Shown in pieces: positions 27,053 to 36,961 of a stretch of DNA of 64,000 bases; the first letter of the stretch is position 1; every line of letters begins with the position of its first letter. The notes below the pieces were generated by a model. That model did not search any database. It was not told where the DNA came from and saw only the letters and a list, made by a program, of their open reading frames with translations. Source of the stretch: Iphinoe sp. HA4291-MV1 (GTDB lineage: Bacteria > Cyanobacteriota > Cyanobacteriia > Cyanobacteriales > Nostocaceae); contig JAHHHH010000005.1 of the NCBI GenBank assembly GCA_019359415.1, positions 95,288 through 159,287 of the forward strand, in the 5' to 3' direction. Position numbers and translations under genes: made by a program.

Positions 27053-28237
27053 ATGCAATTAATCGAAACTAGAGAGTCTGAAGATTACATTGTTTTAGCT
27101 AAGTCTTTGGCAGAGGAATTTGCTCAGACAGCAGTCGCACGGGATGCAAAAGGGGGAACACCAAAACAGGAACGCGATCGCTTGCGTGAAAGCAATTTAC
27201 TCAAACTAATCGTACCCAAAGAGTACGGTGGTTTAGGGCAAACTTGGATCGTCGCTCTCAAAATAACCCGCGAGTTTGCCAAAGTTGATAGCTCTATTGC
27301 TCATATCTTTTCCTACCACCATCTAGGTGTGGTTATTCCTCATATCTTTGGTTCAACAGAGCAAAAAGAGCGGTATTACTCAGAAAGTATCCGCAACAAT
27401 TGGTTTTGGTGCAATGCCCTCAACCCCCTGGATCGCAGAACAACACTGATATCACAGGACAATCATTTCCGTCTCAATGGCATCAAAAGCTTCTGCTCTG
27501 GTTCCCAAAACTCCGATATATTACCTATTACTGCTACTCATACGGAAACTGGTGAATTAAGCATCCTGGTAATTCCCACCCAACGGGAAGGCGTTACTAT
27601 TCATGATGACTGGGAGAATATGGGGCAACGCCAAACAGACAGTGGTAGTATTAGTTTTGACGATGTGTTAGTCTATCCTGATGAGATTTTGGGTAGTAGA
27701 GATAAACCAGATCAACCTTTCGGTACTATTCGCTCCTGTCTCACTCAATTGAATCTTGCCAATATCTATTTGGGAATTGCACAGGGTGCGTTTGAGGCGG
27801 CTTTATTATATACTCGCACGACGACAAGACCCTGGTTGACATCAGGCGTAGAAAGTGCTGTACAAGATCCCTACATTCTCCAGCACTATGGTAATATGTG
27901 GGTTGACCTCCAAGCAGCTAAGAGTCTGACTGATCAAGCGGGAGAATTATTACAAGCGGCTTGGGAACAAGAATGGGCACTGACAGCAGAACAACGGGGA
28001 GAATCAGCGTTGGCGATCGCTACTGCCAAAGTCGCCGCCACCAGAGTCGGTTTAGACATTACCAACCGTATCTTTGAAGTTATGGGCGCACGCGCTACCA
28101 GTGCTCAATATGGCTTTGACCGCTACTGGCGCAATCTCCGCACTTTCACTCTGCATGATCCAGTGGATTACAAAGTGAGAGATTTGGGGAACTGGGCATT
28201 GAATAATGAGTTACCAAAACCCAGCTTTTATTCATAG
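27053..28237 (+). CDS. SfnB/DszC-like acyl-CoA dehydrogenase-fold monooxygenase
   Basis: 394 residues from the ATG at 27053; a TTG at 27029 would overlap the DUF2182 gene by 11 bp. Motifs parallel SfnB: LLKLIVPKEYGGLGQTWIVA, FRLNGIKSFCSGSQNSDILP, DDWENMGQRQTDSGSISFDD and GFDRYWRNLRTFTLHDPVDY. The sequence resembles dibenzothiophene monooxygenase (DszC) and related FMN-dependent oxygenases acting on organosulfur compounds. Its presence with sfnG and sfnB supports a second sulfur substrate. Exact substrate unknown. Confidence 0.85.
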   Translation: MQLIETRESEDYIVLAKSLAEEFAQTAVARDAKGGTPKQERDRLRESNLLKLIVPKEYGGLGQTWIVALKITREFAKVDSSIAHIFSYHHLGVVIPHIFGSTEQKERYYSESIRNNWFWCNALNPLDRRTTLISQDNHFRLNGIKSFCSGSQNSDILPITATHTETGELSILVIPTQREGVTIHDDWENMGQRQTDSGSISFDDVLVYPDEILGSRDKPDQPFGTIRSCLTQLNLANIYLGIAQGAFEAALLYTRTTTRPWLTSGVESAVQDPYILQHYGNMWVDLQAAKSLTDQAGELLQAAWEQEWALTAEQRGESALAIATAKVAATRVGLDITNRIFEVMGARATSAQYGFDRYWRNLRTFTLHDPVDYKVRDLGNWALNNELPKPSFYS

Positions 28238-28435
28238 TTTTAAATGACTTGACACGGAATTCTTTTCAAGTAATTATATTGCGGTGAATAAGCAAAAAAT
28301 ATACGCTTTTTCTCGTGGTGCAGAGGATAAACGCAAACAAAAGCCGATGTCAATCCGTAATCAAAATTTAAACCTCTGCTCTGGCTGAAGTCTACATCGA
28401 TTTACGGTTAGGTATAACGGCTAGAGGACTAAAAA

Positions 28436-29257
28436 ATGAGTAAGTGGCGACAAACAGTAGCACTTTCTGTAGTCAGCTTGTCTATATTAGGGTTAGGTGT
28501 TGTCAGTCTTATCACTCTATCGACTAAATTAAAAACAGTTGAAGCTGTAGAATTTCACTCTAAGCAGACAACAACAGTTAAGAATCAGTTAGCAGCCTCT
28601 TTTCCTGTAAAAAATTTTCAACAAGCCAAGCCGAAACCACCTGTGGAATTGGACACCAAGCAGGTAGCAAGAGCTAATACAAAAGCTAATACAAAAGCTA
28701 ACAATTGGTCAGCCGCGTCTTTCCCAGTAGAAAATTTTCAGGGATACACATCCGCATTTGGCTACCGTGCTTCTGCAACTGGTGGTTCAAATGTAGAATT
28801 TCACAGCGGGTTAGACATCGCCGCCCCACAAGGTAGTTATATTCGCAATTGGTGGACAGGTACAGTCATTAAGGTGCGCGATCAAGATGCTTGCGGAACT
28901 TATGTGGTCATTCAATCTGGCGAATGGGAACACACTTACTGTCATATGGAAGGACAGGTTGAAACTGTAGATGGTCGCCGTTATCTAATAGATAGAACAG
29001 GCGGAATTCAAATTTTGGAAGGTCAGCAACTAAACGCCGGAATGAGAATTGGTCGGGTAGGGATGACCGGACGAACTACAGGTCCTCACCTTCATTGGGG
29101 ACTCAAGTATGCCAAACAATATGTCGATCCAGCAATGGTTCTCCGGGAAATGTTCTCCCAACAGCAGATTGCTAGGAGTTCATCACAACGGTGGACTCCT
29201 CAACAGTCACAAGTCATTATAGAGGAGTCAAAAGTTATCGGCGATTCGGGATATTAA
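28436..29257 (+). CDS. M23 family metallopeptidase (LytM-like)
   Basis: 273 residues. An N-terminal membrane or signal segment (VALSVVSLSILGLGVVSLIT) precedes a Lys/Ala/Thr-rich linker with tandem KANT units. The M23 domain has HSGLD (HxxxD), a hydrophobic core and HLHW (HxH) near the end, all zinc ligands. Unlike typical LytM domains it has WWTGTVIKVRDQDACGTYVV and the pair Cys-Cys (DACGT, TYCHM). Expected to cleave peptidoglycan crosslinks in the periplasm. Monocistronic. Confidence 0.9.
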   Translation: MSKWRQTVALSVVSLSILGLGVVSLITLSTKLKTVEAVEFHSKQTTTVKNQLAASFPVKNFQQAKPKPPVELDTKQVARANTKANTKANNWSAASFPVENFQGYTSAFGYRASATGGSNVEFHSGLDIAAPQGSYIRNWWTGTVIKVRDQDACGTYVVIQSGEWEHTYCHMEGQVETVDGRRYLIDRTGGIQILEGQQLNAGMRIGRVGMTGRTTGPHLHWGLKYAKQYVDPAMVLREMFSQQQIARSSSQRWTPQQSQVIIEESKVIGDSGY

Positions 29258-29371
29258 CAACAAAGAACTCAGAACTGATTGAAGGGGAGCAGGGGAGACT
29301 GTAAACTCTAATTCCCCTAAGCCCCTCATCTCCCTCATCCCCCTCATCCTCTCTTTTTCAAGACTTTAGTT

Positions 29372-31282
29372 TTAGCTCGATACAACTAATTGTTGCTTCT
29401 GTGGAAGTTGGGTATATTCAGAGACAATTTTACGAAATTGCTCGCCCTCTATTGTTTCCTGTTCCACGAGTAAATCGACAAGCCGGTCTACGAGATCTCT
29501 ATTTTCACGGATAATACGACGAGCTTCTTTATAGCAAACAACTGCCATTGCTCGCACTTGTCGGTCAATCTTAGTCGCCATTTCCTCTGAGTACTCAGAG
29601 CGATTAATCCAATCTCGACCAAGAAAAACATCACTACTTTGATTTTCCAGAGCCACTAACCCTAAGTCAGACATACCATACATCGTCACCATCTTACGAG
29701 CAAGGTTTGTCACAACTTTTAGGTCACTGCTAGCTCCACCTGTTACCTCAGATTCGCCAAATACCTCTACTTCTGCTGCCTTTCCTCCTAAAGTCACGGT
29801 GATATTGTCGTGCAGCCAAGCTTTAGTATAAAGTCCGCTGTCAATCATTTCTTCATTGAGAATCTGCTGAGAAAAACCACCAACTCCGCCAGAACGAGGA
29901 ATAATTGTCACCTTATTTAAAGGATCCGCGTGTTCTAGAAGTGTAGACAACAGAGCATGTCCAACTTCATGATAAGCAATCAACCGCTTTTTCTTGCTAT
30001 CCAGCAGCGGGTTAAGGGTTAGCCCAATTGTCAATCTGTCAATAGCATCGTCAATTTCTAGCGGTGTGATAGCCTCTTTACGTCGGCGTGCGGTCAAAAT
30101 TGCTGCTTCATTGAGAAGGTTTGCTAAGTCTGCTCCTGTAAAACCAGGGGTGCGGCGAGCAACAATTTCCAGGGAAACAGAAGGGTCAATTTTCTTATTG
30201 CGAGCATGAACTTTTAAAATTTCCAGACGACCTTTGCGGTCTGGTGCATCCACAATCACTTGTCGATCAAACCGTCCTGGTCGTAGCAACGCGGTATCTA
30301 ATACATCTGGACGGTTAGTGGCAGCAATAATAATAATACCAGTGTTACCTTCAAAACCGTCCATTTCGGTGAGCAATTGGTTGAGGGTTTGTTCCCGCTC
30401 ATCGTTTCCACCACCAATACCTGCACCTCTTTGGCGTCCTACGGCGTCGATTTCATCGATAAATATCAAGCAGGGAGCATTTTCTTTTGCTTTTTTAAAT
30501 AAGTCACGTACACGAGATGCACCCACACCCACAAACATTTCCACAAACTCTGAACCGGAAATGCTAAAGAATGGTACACCGGCTTCACCAGCGATCGCTT
30601 TTGCAAGCAGCGTTTTACCTGTTCCCGGAGGTCCGACTAACAGCACTCCTTTAGGAATGCGTGCACCCACAGCAGTAAATTTTTCTGGTTGCTTAAGGAA
30701 AGTCACGACTTCTTGCAGTTCTTCTTTGGCTTCTTCAATACCTGCGACGTCGTCAAATTTCACTCCGGTTTTTGCTTCCATCTGGAAGCGAGCTCTGGTT
30801 TTACCAAAGTTCATGGCTTGGCTAGAGGCGTTAGTAGAGCGGCGTAGGAACAATAACATCAAAGCAATCAGTGGTAAGATCCACATCAAGTTGATCAAAA
30901 GTCCTACAGCCGTTTTGCCACCAGTAGAGGGAGTTTCCGCAAAATCAACTTTATTTTCTTTTAGTTTATTAATTAACTCAGTGTTTTGTTCCAAAAGCTG
31001 CACCCGTATTGGTTGTGCATCTTGCTTTTGCTCTTTGATGAGATAAACCCTTGCTACCTGCTCGGTTTCGTCAAGCTCTACTCTTTTGACTTCCCCCTTC
31101 TCAGTTTTCCTGATGAATTCGCCATAGGATAAAGTCGTATCGCGCTCTCCTTTTTGCGCCATTGCAGGAGCTGCCCCTAACATCCCTGGCAACATGATTA
31201 AACCAGCTGCTAGCGCGACTCTCAAAGCTGCACGCTTTACAGACTGCTGTTTCATCAATGTCTTTTTCTCAAAATTTTCCAT
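29372..31282 (-). CDS. ftsH: ATP-dependent zinc metalloprotease FtsH
   Basis: A membrane-bound AAA protease of 636 residues. Two membrane segments lie near 20-40 and 125-145. Walker A is GPPGTGKT near 216-223, with Walker [13 protein letters not shown], an SRH region ([20 protein letters not shown]) and the zinc motif HEVGH near 438-442. Cyanobacteria have several FtsH proteins, some degrading damaged photosystem II D1 protein; which paralogue this is cannot be fixed here. A second in-frame ATG lies nine codons downstream. An upstream region of over 500 bp suggests its own promoter. Confidence 0.96.
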   Translation of the reverse strand: MENFEKKTLMKQQSVKRAALRVALAAGLIMLPGMLGAAPAMAQKGERDTTLSYGEFIRKTEKGEVKRVELDETEQVARVYLIKEQKQDAQPIRVQLLEQNTELINKLKENKVDFAETPSTGGKTAVGLLINLMWILPLIALMLLFLRRSTNASSQAMNFGKTRARFQMEAKTGVKFDDVAGIEEAKEELQEVVTFLKQPEKFTAVGARIPKGVLLVGPPGTGKTLLAKAIAGEAGVPFFSISGSEFVEMFVGVGASRVRDLFKKAKENAPCLIFIDEIDAVGRQRGAGIGGGNDEREQTLNQLLTEMDGFEGNTGIIIIAATNRPDVLDTALLRPGRFDRQVIVDAPDRKGRLEILKVHARNKKIDPSVSLEIVARRTPGFTGADLANLLNEAAILTARRRKEAITPLEIDDAIDRLTIGLTLNPLLDSKKKRLIAYHEVGHALLSTLLEHADPLNKVTIIPRSGGVGGFSQQILNEEMIDSGLYTKAWLHDNITVTLGGKAAEVEVFGESEVTGGASSDLKVVTNLARKMVTMYGMSDLGLVALENQSSDVFLGRDWINRSEYSEEMATKIDRQVRAMAVVCYKEARRIIRENRDLVDRLVDLLVEQETIEGEQFRKIVSEYTQLPQKQQLVVSS

Positions 31283-31818
31283 AATAATAATTACCCTTTG
31301 TTTGCTGCCCCATAACTGAGCACTCGTTTCTATGCCTTTTCCTCTACCAAGAGTAGAAATCAGGGGTGTCTAATCTTCTAGTGTAACTTCCAAAAAAAAC
31401 CATTCCCAAGTTTTTCCTTGCTATACCCATAAATGCGTCTGTTTATGATAATTCTGTTGTGTTAGACGCATAATTGGAAGCTTGGGATTCCTTGCTGGTT
31501 AGACTCTTTGCTCAAAAGCCTTTTGAAATACTACTTCTACATCTTAGTCTTTGCTAAATTTCTCACTCTGTAGCATAAAATTCTCTGCCAATTGGAATTT
31601 GGCATATCATGTCACAAATCGCTATGATATACACATAGTCGTAATGATTCCGTTTTGCAAATCTCTACCTTTTGGGAGAGAAATTTTTTATTGAAGATTT
31701 TTATGCCTAACAGCACGCTCTGAATGATCTACGACTGATTATGCGTTGTGTACATGCTTGGGTATAAACACACGTTGACGCATATCTTTGTAAAATACAA
31801 CACATAAAGGATTTTACC
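31283..31818. other. Divergent intergenic region, no gene seen
   Basis: 536 bp between ftsH (left) and the FMN reductase (right), which must carry both promoters. No ORF, known riboswitch or strong palindrome was recognised. Confidence 0.5.
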
Positions 31819-32364
31819 ATGGTACGCATAGTAGGCATTGCTGGCAGCTTAAGACCAGACTCTTACAGCCAATTAGCTTTACAGCTAGCGGCTCAGAAAA
31901 TACAAGAGATTGGGGCTGAAGTAGAAATTCTTGATTTACGGCAGATGAACCTACCATTTTGTGACGGAGGAGATGACTATCCGGATTATCCAGATGTCAA
32001 ACGGATGCAAGATGCCGTTAGTCGTGCTGATGGCTTGGTTCTAGTTACACCTGAGTATCATGGCGGTGTAAGCGGAGTCTTGAAAAATGCTCTTGATTTA
32101 ATGAGTTTTGACCAGTTGGCTGGTAAGGTATCGGGACTGATTAGTATTTTAGGTGGTCAGCCAAATAGCAATGCTCTAAATGATTTAAGGTTGATTCTCC
32201 GATGGGTTCACGCATGGTGCATTCCTGAGCAAGTAGCAATTGGACAGGCTTGGAAAGCTTTTAGTCCAGAAGGTAAGTTATTAGATGAAAAACTTTCTCA
32301 ACGTTTTGACCAATTTGCTCAGAGTTTGGTTGAGAATACACGGAAGTTACGAGGCGTTGAATAA
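31819..32364 (+). CDS. NAD(P)H-dependent FMN reductase
   Basis: 181 residues of flavodoxin-like fold. GIAGSLRPDSYSQLAL binds the FMN phosphate, and TPEYHGGVSGVLKNALD is the family signature. Such enzymes supply reduced FMN to two-component monooxygenases or act as quinone or azo reductases. Functional pairing with SfnG at 23.4 kb is possible but the genes are not adjacent. An ATG in a good context (ttaccATGG) is chosen; upstream AAAGGA serves as ribosome site. Confidence 0.88.
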   Translation: MVRIVGIAGSLRPDSYSQLALQLAAQKIQEIGAEVEILDLRQMNLPFCDGGDDYPDYPDVKRMQDAVSRADGLVLVTPEYHGGVSGVLKNALDLMSFDQLAGKVSGLISILGGQPNSNALNDLRLILRWVHAWCIPEQVAIGQAWKAFSPEGKLLDEKLSQRFDQFAQSLVENTRKLRGVE

Positions 32365-32430
32365 ATTTATGTTAATCCCCCTTTGGAGAGTATTGGACTT
32401 TGGACAAAAACAAGTTAAACCTCGTCCATC

Positions 32431-33420
32431 TTGAAAGCTGGAGTTTTGTCACGCATGGGAGTATCCGAAGATTTAGAAGTGGTGATTGAGGTTGGGACAA
32501 AGATGTTAAGCGTTGACTGGAGTCGTTGGGGTGAAAGTGCAGAAGCTTTGAGAGAAAAAGCATTGAGAGCAGCGCATCCCCGTAGTCGTGAGCGGTTTAT
32601 GGCATTGTATGAGATTAGTGGTGGAAAAAGTGCGACTCAAGTAGGTCGGGAAACAGGACGTAACCCACAAACAGTAATGGAATGGGTGCATCGTTACAAT
32701 GAAGCAGGTCCAGAGACCCTAGATTACCAACGCAGCGGTGGGTATCCCCCCCTTTATCTTTAGAAATAGAACAGGCATTAGATGGGCAGATCCGGGATGG
32801 CTTAAAATTAGCAGCAACTCCACCTCAAAAACGTCAGGAACAACCTCAACCCCGTTGGACTTTAAAACGTTTAGTTTCATGGATCAAAACCCAATTCAAT
32901 ATCGATTGCTGTCGTGATACTGTTCGCAAGACCCTCAAAGGACTAGGATTGTCGTGGAAAAAAGCCCGTAAGCTACTAAATAAGGCAAACACGAAAAAAC
33001 GTGCTGAGTTTCTTGAAACACTTGTTGAATTATTCGATAAAGCTCTTCAACTTGGAGATCTGCTAATTTACATCGACGAAGCTCATATTCATCTTGATAC
33101 TGATGAAGGCTACGGTTGGTCGATTAAAGGTGAACGGTTTTGGGTTAGTTCCTCTTCCGTTTCACCAAACCCGGAAAAATCTGCCTTAGGCACTTACCAG
33201 TAAATAAATCACCAGCCTTATTAAAACGAACCACCGACTGCACCCACGATCAACCACGAAGGCTGGTGATTTATTTTTATGGATCTCCCTTAGCGTAGCG
33301 GCTCCCCTTGGGAGCTTCCTCATTACAGGTAACGGGTTTAGAGCCAATGTTGTTGGCGGAAAAATCGCCCCAATACCGTGGCAGATCGTTTGTGGGTGAC
33401 AACTCATCTCAAACCTGATG
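32431..33420 (+). pseudogene. IS630 transposase, frameshifted and interrupted
   Basis: The first frame (to 32763) has the N-terminal helix-turn-helix (GGKSATQVGRETGRNPQTV, MEWVHRYNEAG). A frameshift at a run of seven C (32745-32752) moves the sequence to a second frame, which continues with LEIEQALDGQIRDGL, WTLKRLVSWIKTQFNID and the DDE motif LIYIDEAHIHLDTDEGYGW. At about 33175 homology stops at an inserted hairpin (33202-33276). A tail (ADRLWVTTHLKPDEEKLRV) remains in a third frame. The first shift could be programmed, but the later damage rules out a working enzyme. Confidence 0.82.
33202..33276. repeat. Hairpin insert with 18-bp arms (CCAGCCTT core), in IS630
   Basis: Arms 33202-33219 and 33259-33276 (aaataaatcaccagcctt and its complement) enclose a 39-nt loop. 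The inner eight bases ccagcctt/aaggctgg are shared with the hairpin at 41665-41742; the outer arms are different but still self-complementary. Confidence 0.7.
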
Positions 33421-33454
33421 AGGAAAAACTACGGGTTTCAACTTAGACGAGGTT

Positions 33455-33833
33455 TAGTTCGCGAATAGCATGACTTTGTTATCCTGTAGCTGATACAGAA
33501 AAACCGAGCGAGATAGTCACGGCTGATTATGTTGAGGATGCGATCGCATCCTTGCGATCGCAGCTTTGGTTCCTACTGGTGTGCTTCCTCGTCCTTTGAT
33601 TTATGCTCGTAGAGTGCAACAGCAAGACATCACAACATCTGGTTACACAGTCATTGCTTAGGATAATCGAGTCATAAATACAGGTACTATTCTTGCGACA
33701 AATGGTGATATCACACTTAGTGTTAGTTAATGAGCGATCGCTTTCCATATTTACAGAAACTTCAGTATCCCTTAAGCTTTGTACGTATTTACGCTACGCT
33801 AACGGACACGCTGCGCGAACGTAATGCTTTTAG
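33455..33833. other. Non-coding region with coding remnant and dispersed palindromes
   Basis: On the plus strand from about 33560 a frame reads LVPTGVLPRPLIYARRVQQQ, has an in-frame stop after YTVIA, then DNRVINTGTILATNGDITLS before a stop near 33730. This looks like a decayed surface or adhesin-type gene, unidentified. Small palindromes with gcgatcgc lie at 33538-33560, and the dispersed acgctacg...gcgcgaacg repeat at 33790-33825. Confidence 0.3.
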
Positions 33834-34009
33834 CCCACTTTCCGCACTTCATCGTGTAATACGCGTAGATTTCCCAAATCTGGCTAACAATGGTTAAATA
33901 AACAGCACGAGTTATCAATTATTTTCAATATTAATACTTAATAATTTGAGCATTATTAGAAATAATTCTTGAAAATCAAGATAATACATTTTGAAGTGCG
34001 GAATATGGG
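33834..34009. mobile_element. MITE-like element, copy 2 (176 bp)
   Basis: Inverted relative to copy 1 at 1073-1248 and of identical length. The ends are CCCACTTTCCGCACTTCA and, reversed, CCCATATTCCGCACTTCA. A perfect 6-bp direct repeat TTTTAG flanks it. The interior differs from copy 1 by many substitutions but aligns throughout, so the two insertions are not recent duplicates of one another. Confidence 0.85.
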
Positions 34010-34165
34010 TTTTAGATGGGGATTCAAACCCCAACTAACCGAAGACACCGTAAAGACGGTGGGATTTTAGACCCCATTGCTCCTGGGGCGAGGTGTTCCC
34101 AATCTTCAAGGTATTCCCCACACCCCACACTCAGGAGCGAAGCGATGATAAGGGTAAAGTTCTGG

Positions 34166-35245
34166 CTATTTAATACTTGGCTTATTTCCGTCGAACCGTA
34201 CTAGATAGTTGCGGTCTATAGCTTGACACAGTATCACAGCATACCACTTATTAGGGTCAGTCCATACCTTTTGTGGTACTAAACCCTTTGTTTTCAATTC
34301 ATGCTGAATAGTGTCTAAGTTGAACTTGCGAGAAATTTCGGTGAGGATGGTTTCACCAGGGGCAAAATTAACGGTGAGGTTGAGGGCGCGTAGTTGAACG
34401 GTTTGCGATCGCGCACTGCGTAAATGCATTTCGATTTGATGTTCTTTTTCGTTATAAAACGCCCAGTGAGAAAATTGCGTTGTGTCAAAATTCCCTTCTA
34501 ACAGCCAATTGAGATGCTGTAACATATTGAGATTAAATGCCGCAGTCACTCCCTGGCTGTCGTTATAAGCAGCCTCCAAAATATCTTTTGGCTTTTGCAA
34601 GTCTATCCCCAATAAAAAATACTCTCCTCCCTCAAGAGCTTTTGTGATTTGGGACAAAAACATATCACACTCTTGGCGGTTCAAATTACCCAAAGTGCTA
34701 CCAATAAAACAAATCATCCGACTGGGTAACTGCGATGGTGGGAGTTGTGCCAAAGCCAATTCATAGGTTCCCGCCAAGGCATGAACGAACATAGAGGGAT
34801 AATCTACCAGTAGCTGCCTAGCACTGCTTGCCAACATCCCTGCACTTACATCTATGGGAACATAGCGCAATCTGTAGCCTAGCTGATTGTACGCATTTAG
34901 TAAAATACGAGTTTTGGTAGAACTACCACTACCAAGTTCCACCAATTCGCAAGCGCCAGTTATCTTGGCAATTTCATCAGCGAATTTTTGCAAAATTGCT
35001 GTTTCCGTCCGCGTTGGGTAATATTCTGGTAACCCACAGATTTGCTCAAATAGCTCAGAACCATAGTCATCGTAGAAGTAACGAGGGGGGAGAGATTTGG
35101 GTGTTTGAGTTAATCCCTTAACTACATCACTTCCTAAACTAGAGGAAAAAATTAAGGTTGGTTCTTGCAAATGCTGTATTTGCAAGCGTTGTTCAATAGT
35201 GTTTTGGGAAGCAACTTTACTGCTACCAGTTTTAGATACCGACAT
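34166..35245 (-). CDS. egtD: L-histidine N-alpha-methyltransferase EgtD
   Basis: Makes hercynine from histidine with three SAM-dependent methylations, the first step of ergothioneine synthesis. 359 residues with family motifs LPPRYFYDDYGSELFEQICG, LPEYYPTRTETAILQ, LVELGSGSSTKTRILL, VPIDVSAG, FIGSTLGNL and the C-terminal WYAVILCQ. The partner egtB is usually next to egtD in cyanobacteria but is not visible in this window; mobile DNA lies immediately downstream. The start ATG begins MSVSKTGSS; the first 20 residues are variable. Confidence 0.92.
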   Translation of the reverse strand: MSVSKTGSSKVASQNTIEQRLQIQHLQEPTLIFSSSLGSDVVKGLTQTPKSLPPRYFYDDYGSELFEQICGLPEYYPTRTETAILQKFADEIAKITGACELVELGSGSSTKTRILLNAYNQLGYRLRYVPIDVSAGMLASSARQLLVDYPSMFVHALAGTYELALAQLPPSQLPSRMICFIGSTLGNLNRQECDMFLSQITKALEGGEYFLLGIDLQKPKDILEAAYNDSQGVTAAFNLNMLQHLNWLLEGNFDTTQFSHWAFYNEKEHQIEMHLRSARSQTVQLRALNLTVNFAPGETILTEISRKFNLDTIQHELKTKGLVPQKVWTDPNKWYAVILCQAIDRNYLVRFDGNKPSIK

Positions 35246-35406
35246 TCAACCTCCGCTAATATAATGTATGAAAAAATATAAAAACTTTCATTTTATACGC
35301 ATGAGCGTTGCTCCTCTGAAAGAGGCTCACATTTCTCAAATAGCTTGCTAGACTCGTAAATCAATGAATCATAGGTAGTGGGAAATATGTAGTGATACGG
35401 AAATCG

Positions 35407-36399
35407 CTATACTTGATTGGTTGGTTCTGGAGACAATTCTTTGAATTCCTCGGCTTGGTCTTCAATTTTTTTCTCATTGGTTAGAGCAAGGTAAATGCCC
35501 AGGATGATGATGGCAAATGCTATCAAGTTCAACCAACTCAATGCCTCTGCAAAGATAACCCAAGCTAAAAAGGCAGTGACAACCGGATCTAAAAGATTAA
35601 TCACTGCTACAAAGCTAGAAGACAAATGTTTGAGGCTATATGCAAGCAGCCCCTCACCGAAAATAAGAGTTAGAGCCAGAGTAATAACACTCAGCCACCC
35701 TTTCCAAGTGTGAGGAAACCATTCTTCGTGGACAGTAAATAGAACCAGTGCCAACAAAACGCTAACAATTCTACAATTCCAATTCAGGATAGTTGTAACT
35801 GTTAATTGTGTCCGAAGTTTTTCAACTGCCAGAAGATAAATACTCCAGAAAAGTGCTGAGAGAAATGCAAGTAAGTCACCTTGGAGTTTAAGAGAAGCAA
35901 CTTGTAAATCATCGAAACCAAGGACGATTGTTCCCACAGTTGCGATAACAAGACCAATTAGGAATTTATAACCAAAACGTTGATTGAAAAGTAGATATCC
36001 CCCTAATGCAGTGAAAAATGGAGTCAAGCTATGTATCAATGCTGAGTTAGCAACGCTGGTCTGAGTCAGTGACCAAGCCCAGAGAAGCTGAGTAGTACAT
36101 AAAAATATCCCTGTTGCCAACAGTAACAGGATTTGTTTGTTGTCAAGTGACTGCTTGATCAACAATTGCTCTCCCAACCAACGCTGACGTAGAAACGAAA
36201 GCTCTTGCCACAGTAAAAAAATTACAGCCGCTATCCAACAACGATTGAACATTGTGGCATTGGGGCTAATTTCGTTTTCGCTCCATCGGATTAAAATAGG
36301 CACAATACCACAAATCCACATAGCAACAAAAGTAGCAATCATCGCTCCTTTTGCTTTGTTATCAGTCTGCAGGTTAGAGATTTCAAGCTGGTCGCTCAT
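35407..36399 (-). CDS. EamA/DMT-family transporter
   Basis: 330 residues from the ATG at 36399, with ten predicted membrane helices in two homologous EamA halves (ATFVAMWICGIVPILIRWSE, NSALIHSLTPFFTALGGYLL; SLKHLSSSFVAVINLLDPVV, FAIIILGIYLALTNE). DMT carriers move metabolites or amino acids; the substrate cannot be read from sequence. It precedes egtD by about 160 bp on the same strand, so cotranscription is possible. The C-terminus is acidic. Confidence 0.88.
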   Translation of the reverse strand: MSDQLEISNLQTDNKAKGAMIATFVAMWICGIVPILIRWSENEISPNATMFNRCWIAAVIFLLWQELSFLRQRWLGEQLLIKQSLDNKQILLLLATGIFLCTTQLLWAWSLTQTSVANSALIHSLTPFFTALGGYLLFNQRFGYKFLIGLVIATVGTIVLGFDDLQVASLKLQGDLLAFLSALFWSIYLLAVEKLRTQLTVTTILNWNCRIVSVLLALVLFTVHEEWFPHTWKGWLSVITLALTLIFGEGLLAYSLKHLSSSFVAVINLLDPVVTAFLAWVIFAEALSWLNLIAFAIIILGIYLALTNEKKIEDQAEEFKELSPEPTNQV

Positions 36400-36416
36400 A
36401 TAATGACCCAAAAAAT

Positions 36417-36522
36417 CTATAGCAATCCTAAATCATTTGTGAGAGAGAAAAAAGCTGAAAAGCTTATAAATACGTACTTTTCATCTCCGTATTTTCTCAC
36501 GATTCAATTCGGATTGCTATAG
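36417..36522. repeat. 106-bp palindromic repeat with CTATAGCAATCC ends
   Basis: The left end ctatagcaatcctaaatca and right end (reversed) ctatagcaatccgaattga form a long inverted repeat. A partial half copy occurs at about 40278-40296. It lies just upstream of the EamA gene. No target duplication was evident. Confidence 0.6.
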
Positions 36523-36961
36523 TATGATGATCGCTAGGCAGTGGCATCCACCGCCTATTCGAGCGATAGCAGTTTCCAGTTGCGTCTGTTAGTACCGATG
36601 TTCTTCCAACCCCAAGCCTGTGACGCCCTGAAAAACTCGCGCTTTCAAGGCATTGCACTGAAATGCCACCTAAGTCTTCTCTAAATTTCGTCCAATTTTA
36701 AATCGTCAATGTAAAGCAAGAAGAAGCCAATTGGGATAGTCAGTAGTGATCGCCAGAATGGTGGCATCGGGATGTCCAATACCAAACCCCACGTAGGACG
36801 ATTTTTTTGAGCTTTGAGGTAGGAAGATTCATAGGCGGCTGATCCGGATTCTTGCCAAGGAATTGAATTAGAAGGATTCTATGCGAATGTTGCGGGAGCG
36901 CTCTTTTGACAAGCTACGCAACGTTTTACATCTGTATTTTTTGGTTTCAAACTAGGGGTTC
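36523..36961. other. Intergenic region, possible decayed gene
   Basis: About 440 bp. On the minus strand a short open stretch reads AYESSYLKAQKNRPTWGLVL then DIPMPPFWRSLLTIPIGFFL, ending near 36690. It has coding character but no clear start, and I do not recognise it. No promoter or RNA element identified. Confidence 0.3.

Larger units (their letters stand above)
32418..33454 (+). mobile_element. Degenerate IS630-family element
   Basis: Inverted ends aacctcgtccatcttgaaa (left) and aacctcgtctaagttgaaa (right, reverse complement) are bounded on both sides by TA, the IS630 target duplication. Inside is a broken transposase and an inserted hairpin. About 1.04 kb. Confidence 0.8.

Noticed and set aside
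30234-31046. 270-residue plus-strand ORF inside ftsH
   Set aside because: It is antisense to a highly conserved gene; its Ser/Thr/Pro-rich composition is a by-product of codon bias.
31283-31818. Riboswitch or small RNA between ftsH and the FMN reductase
   Set aside because: I looked for FMN, cobalamin and thiamine-type conserved boxes and saw none.
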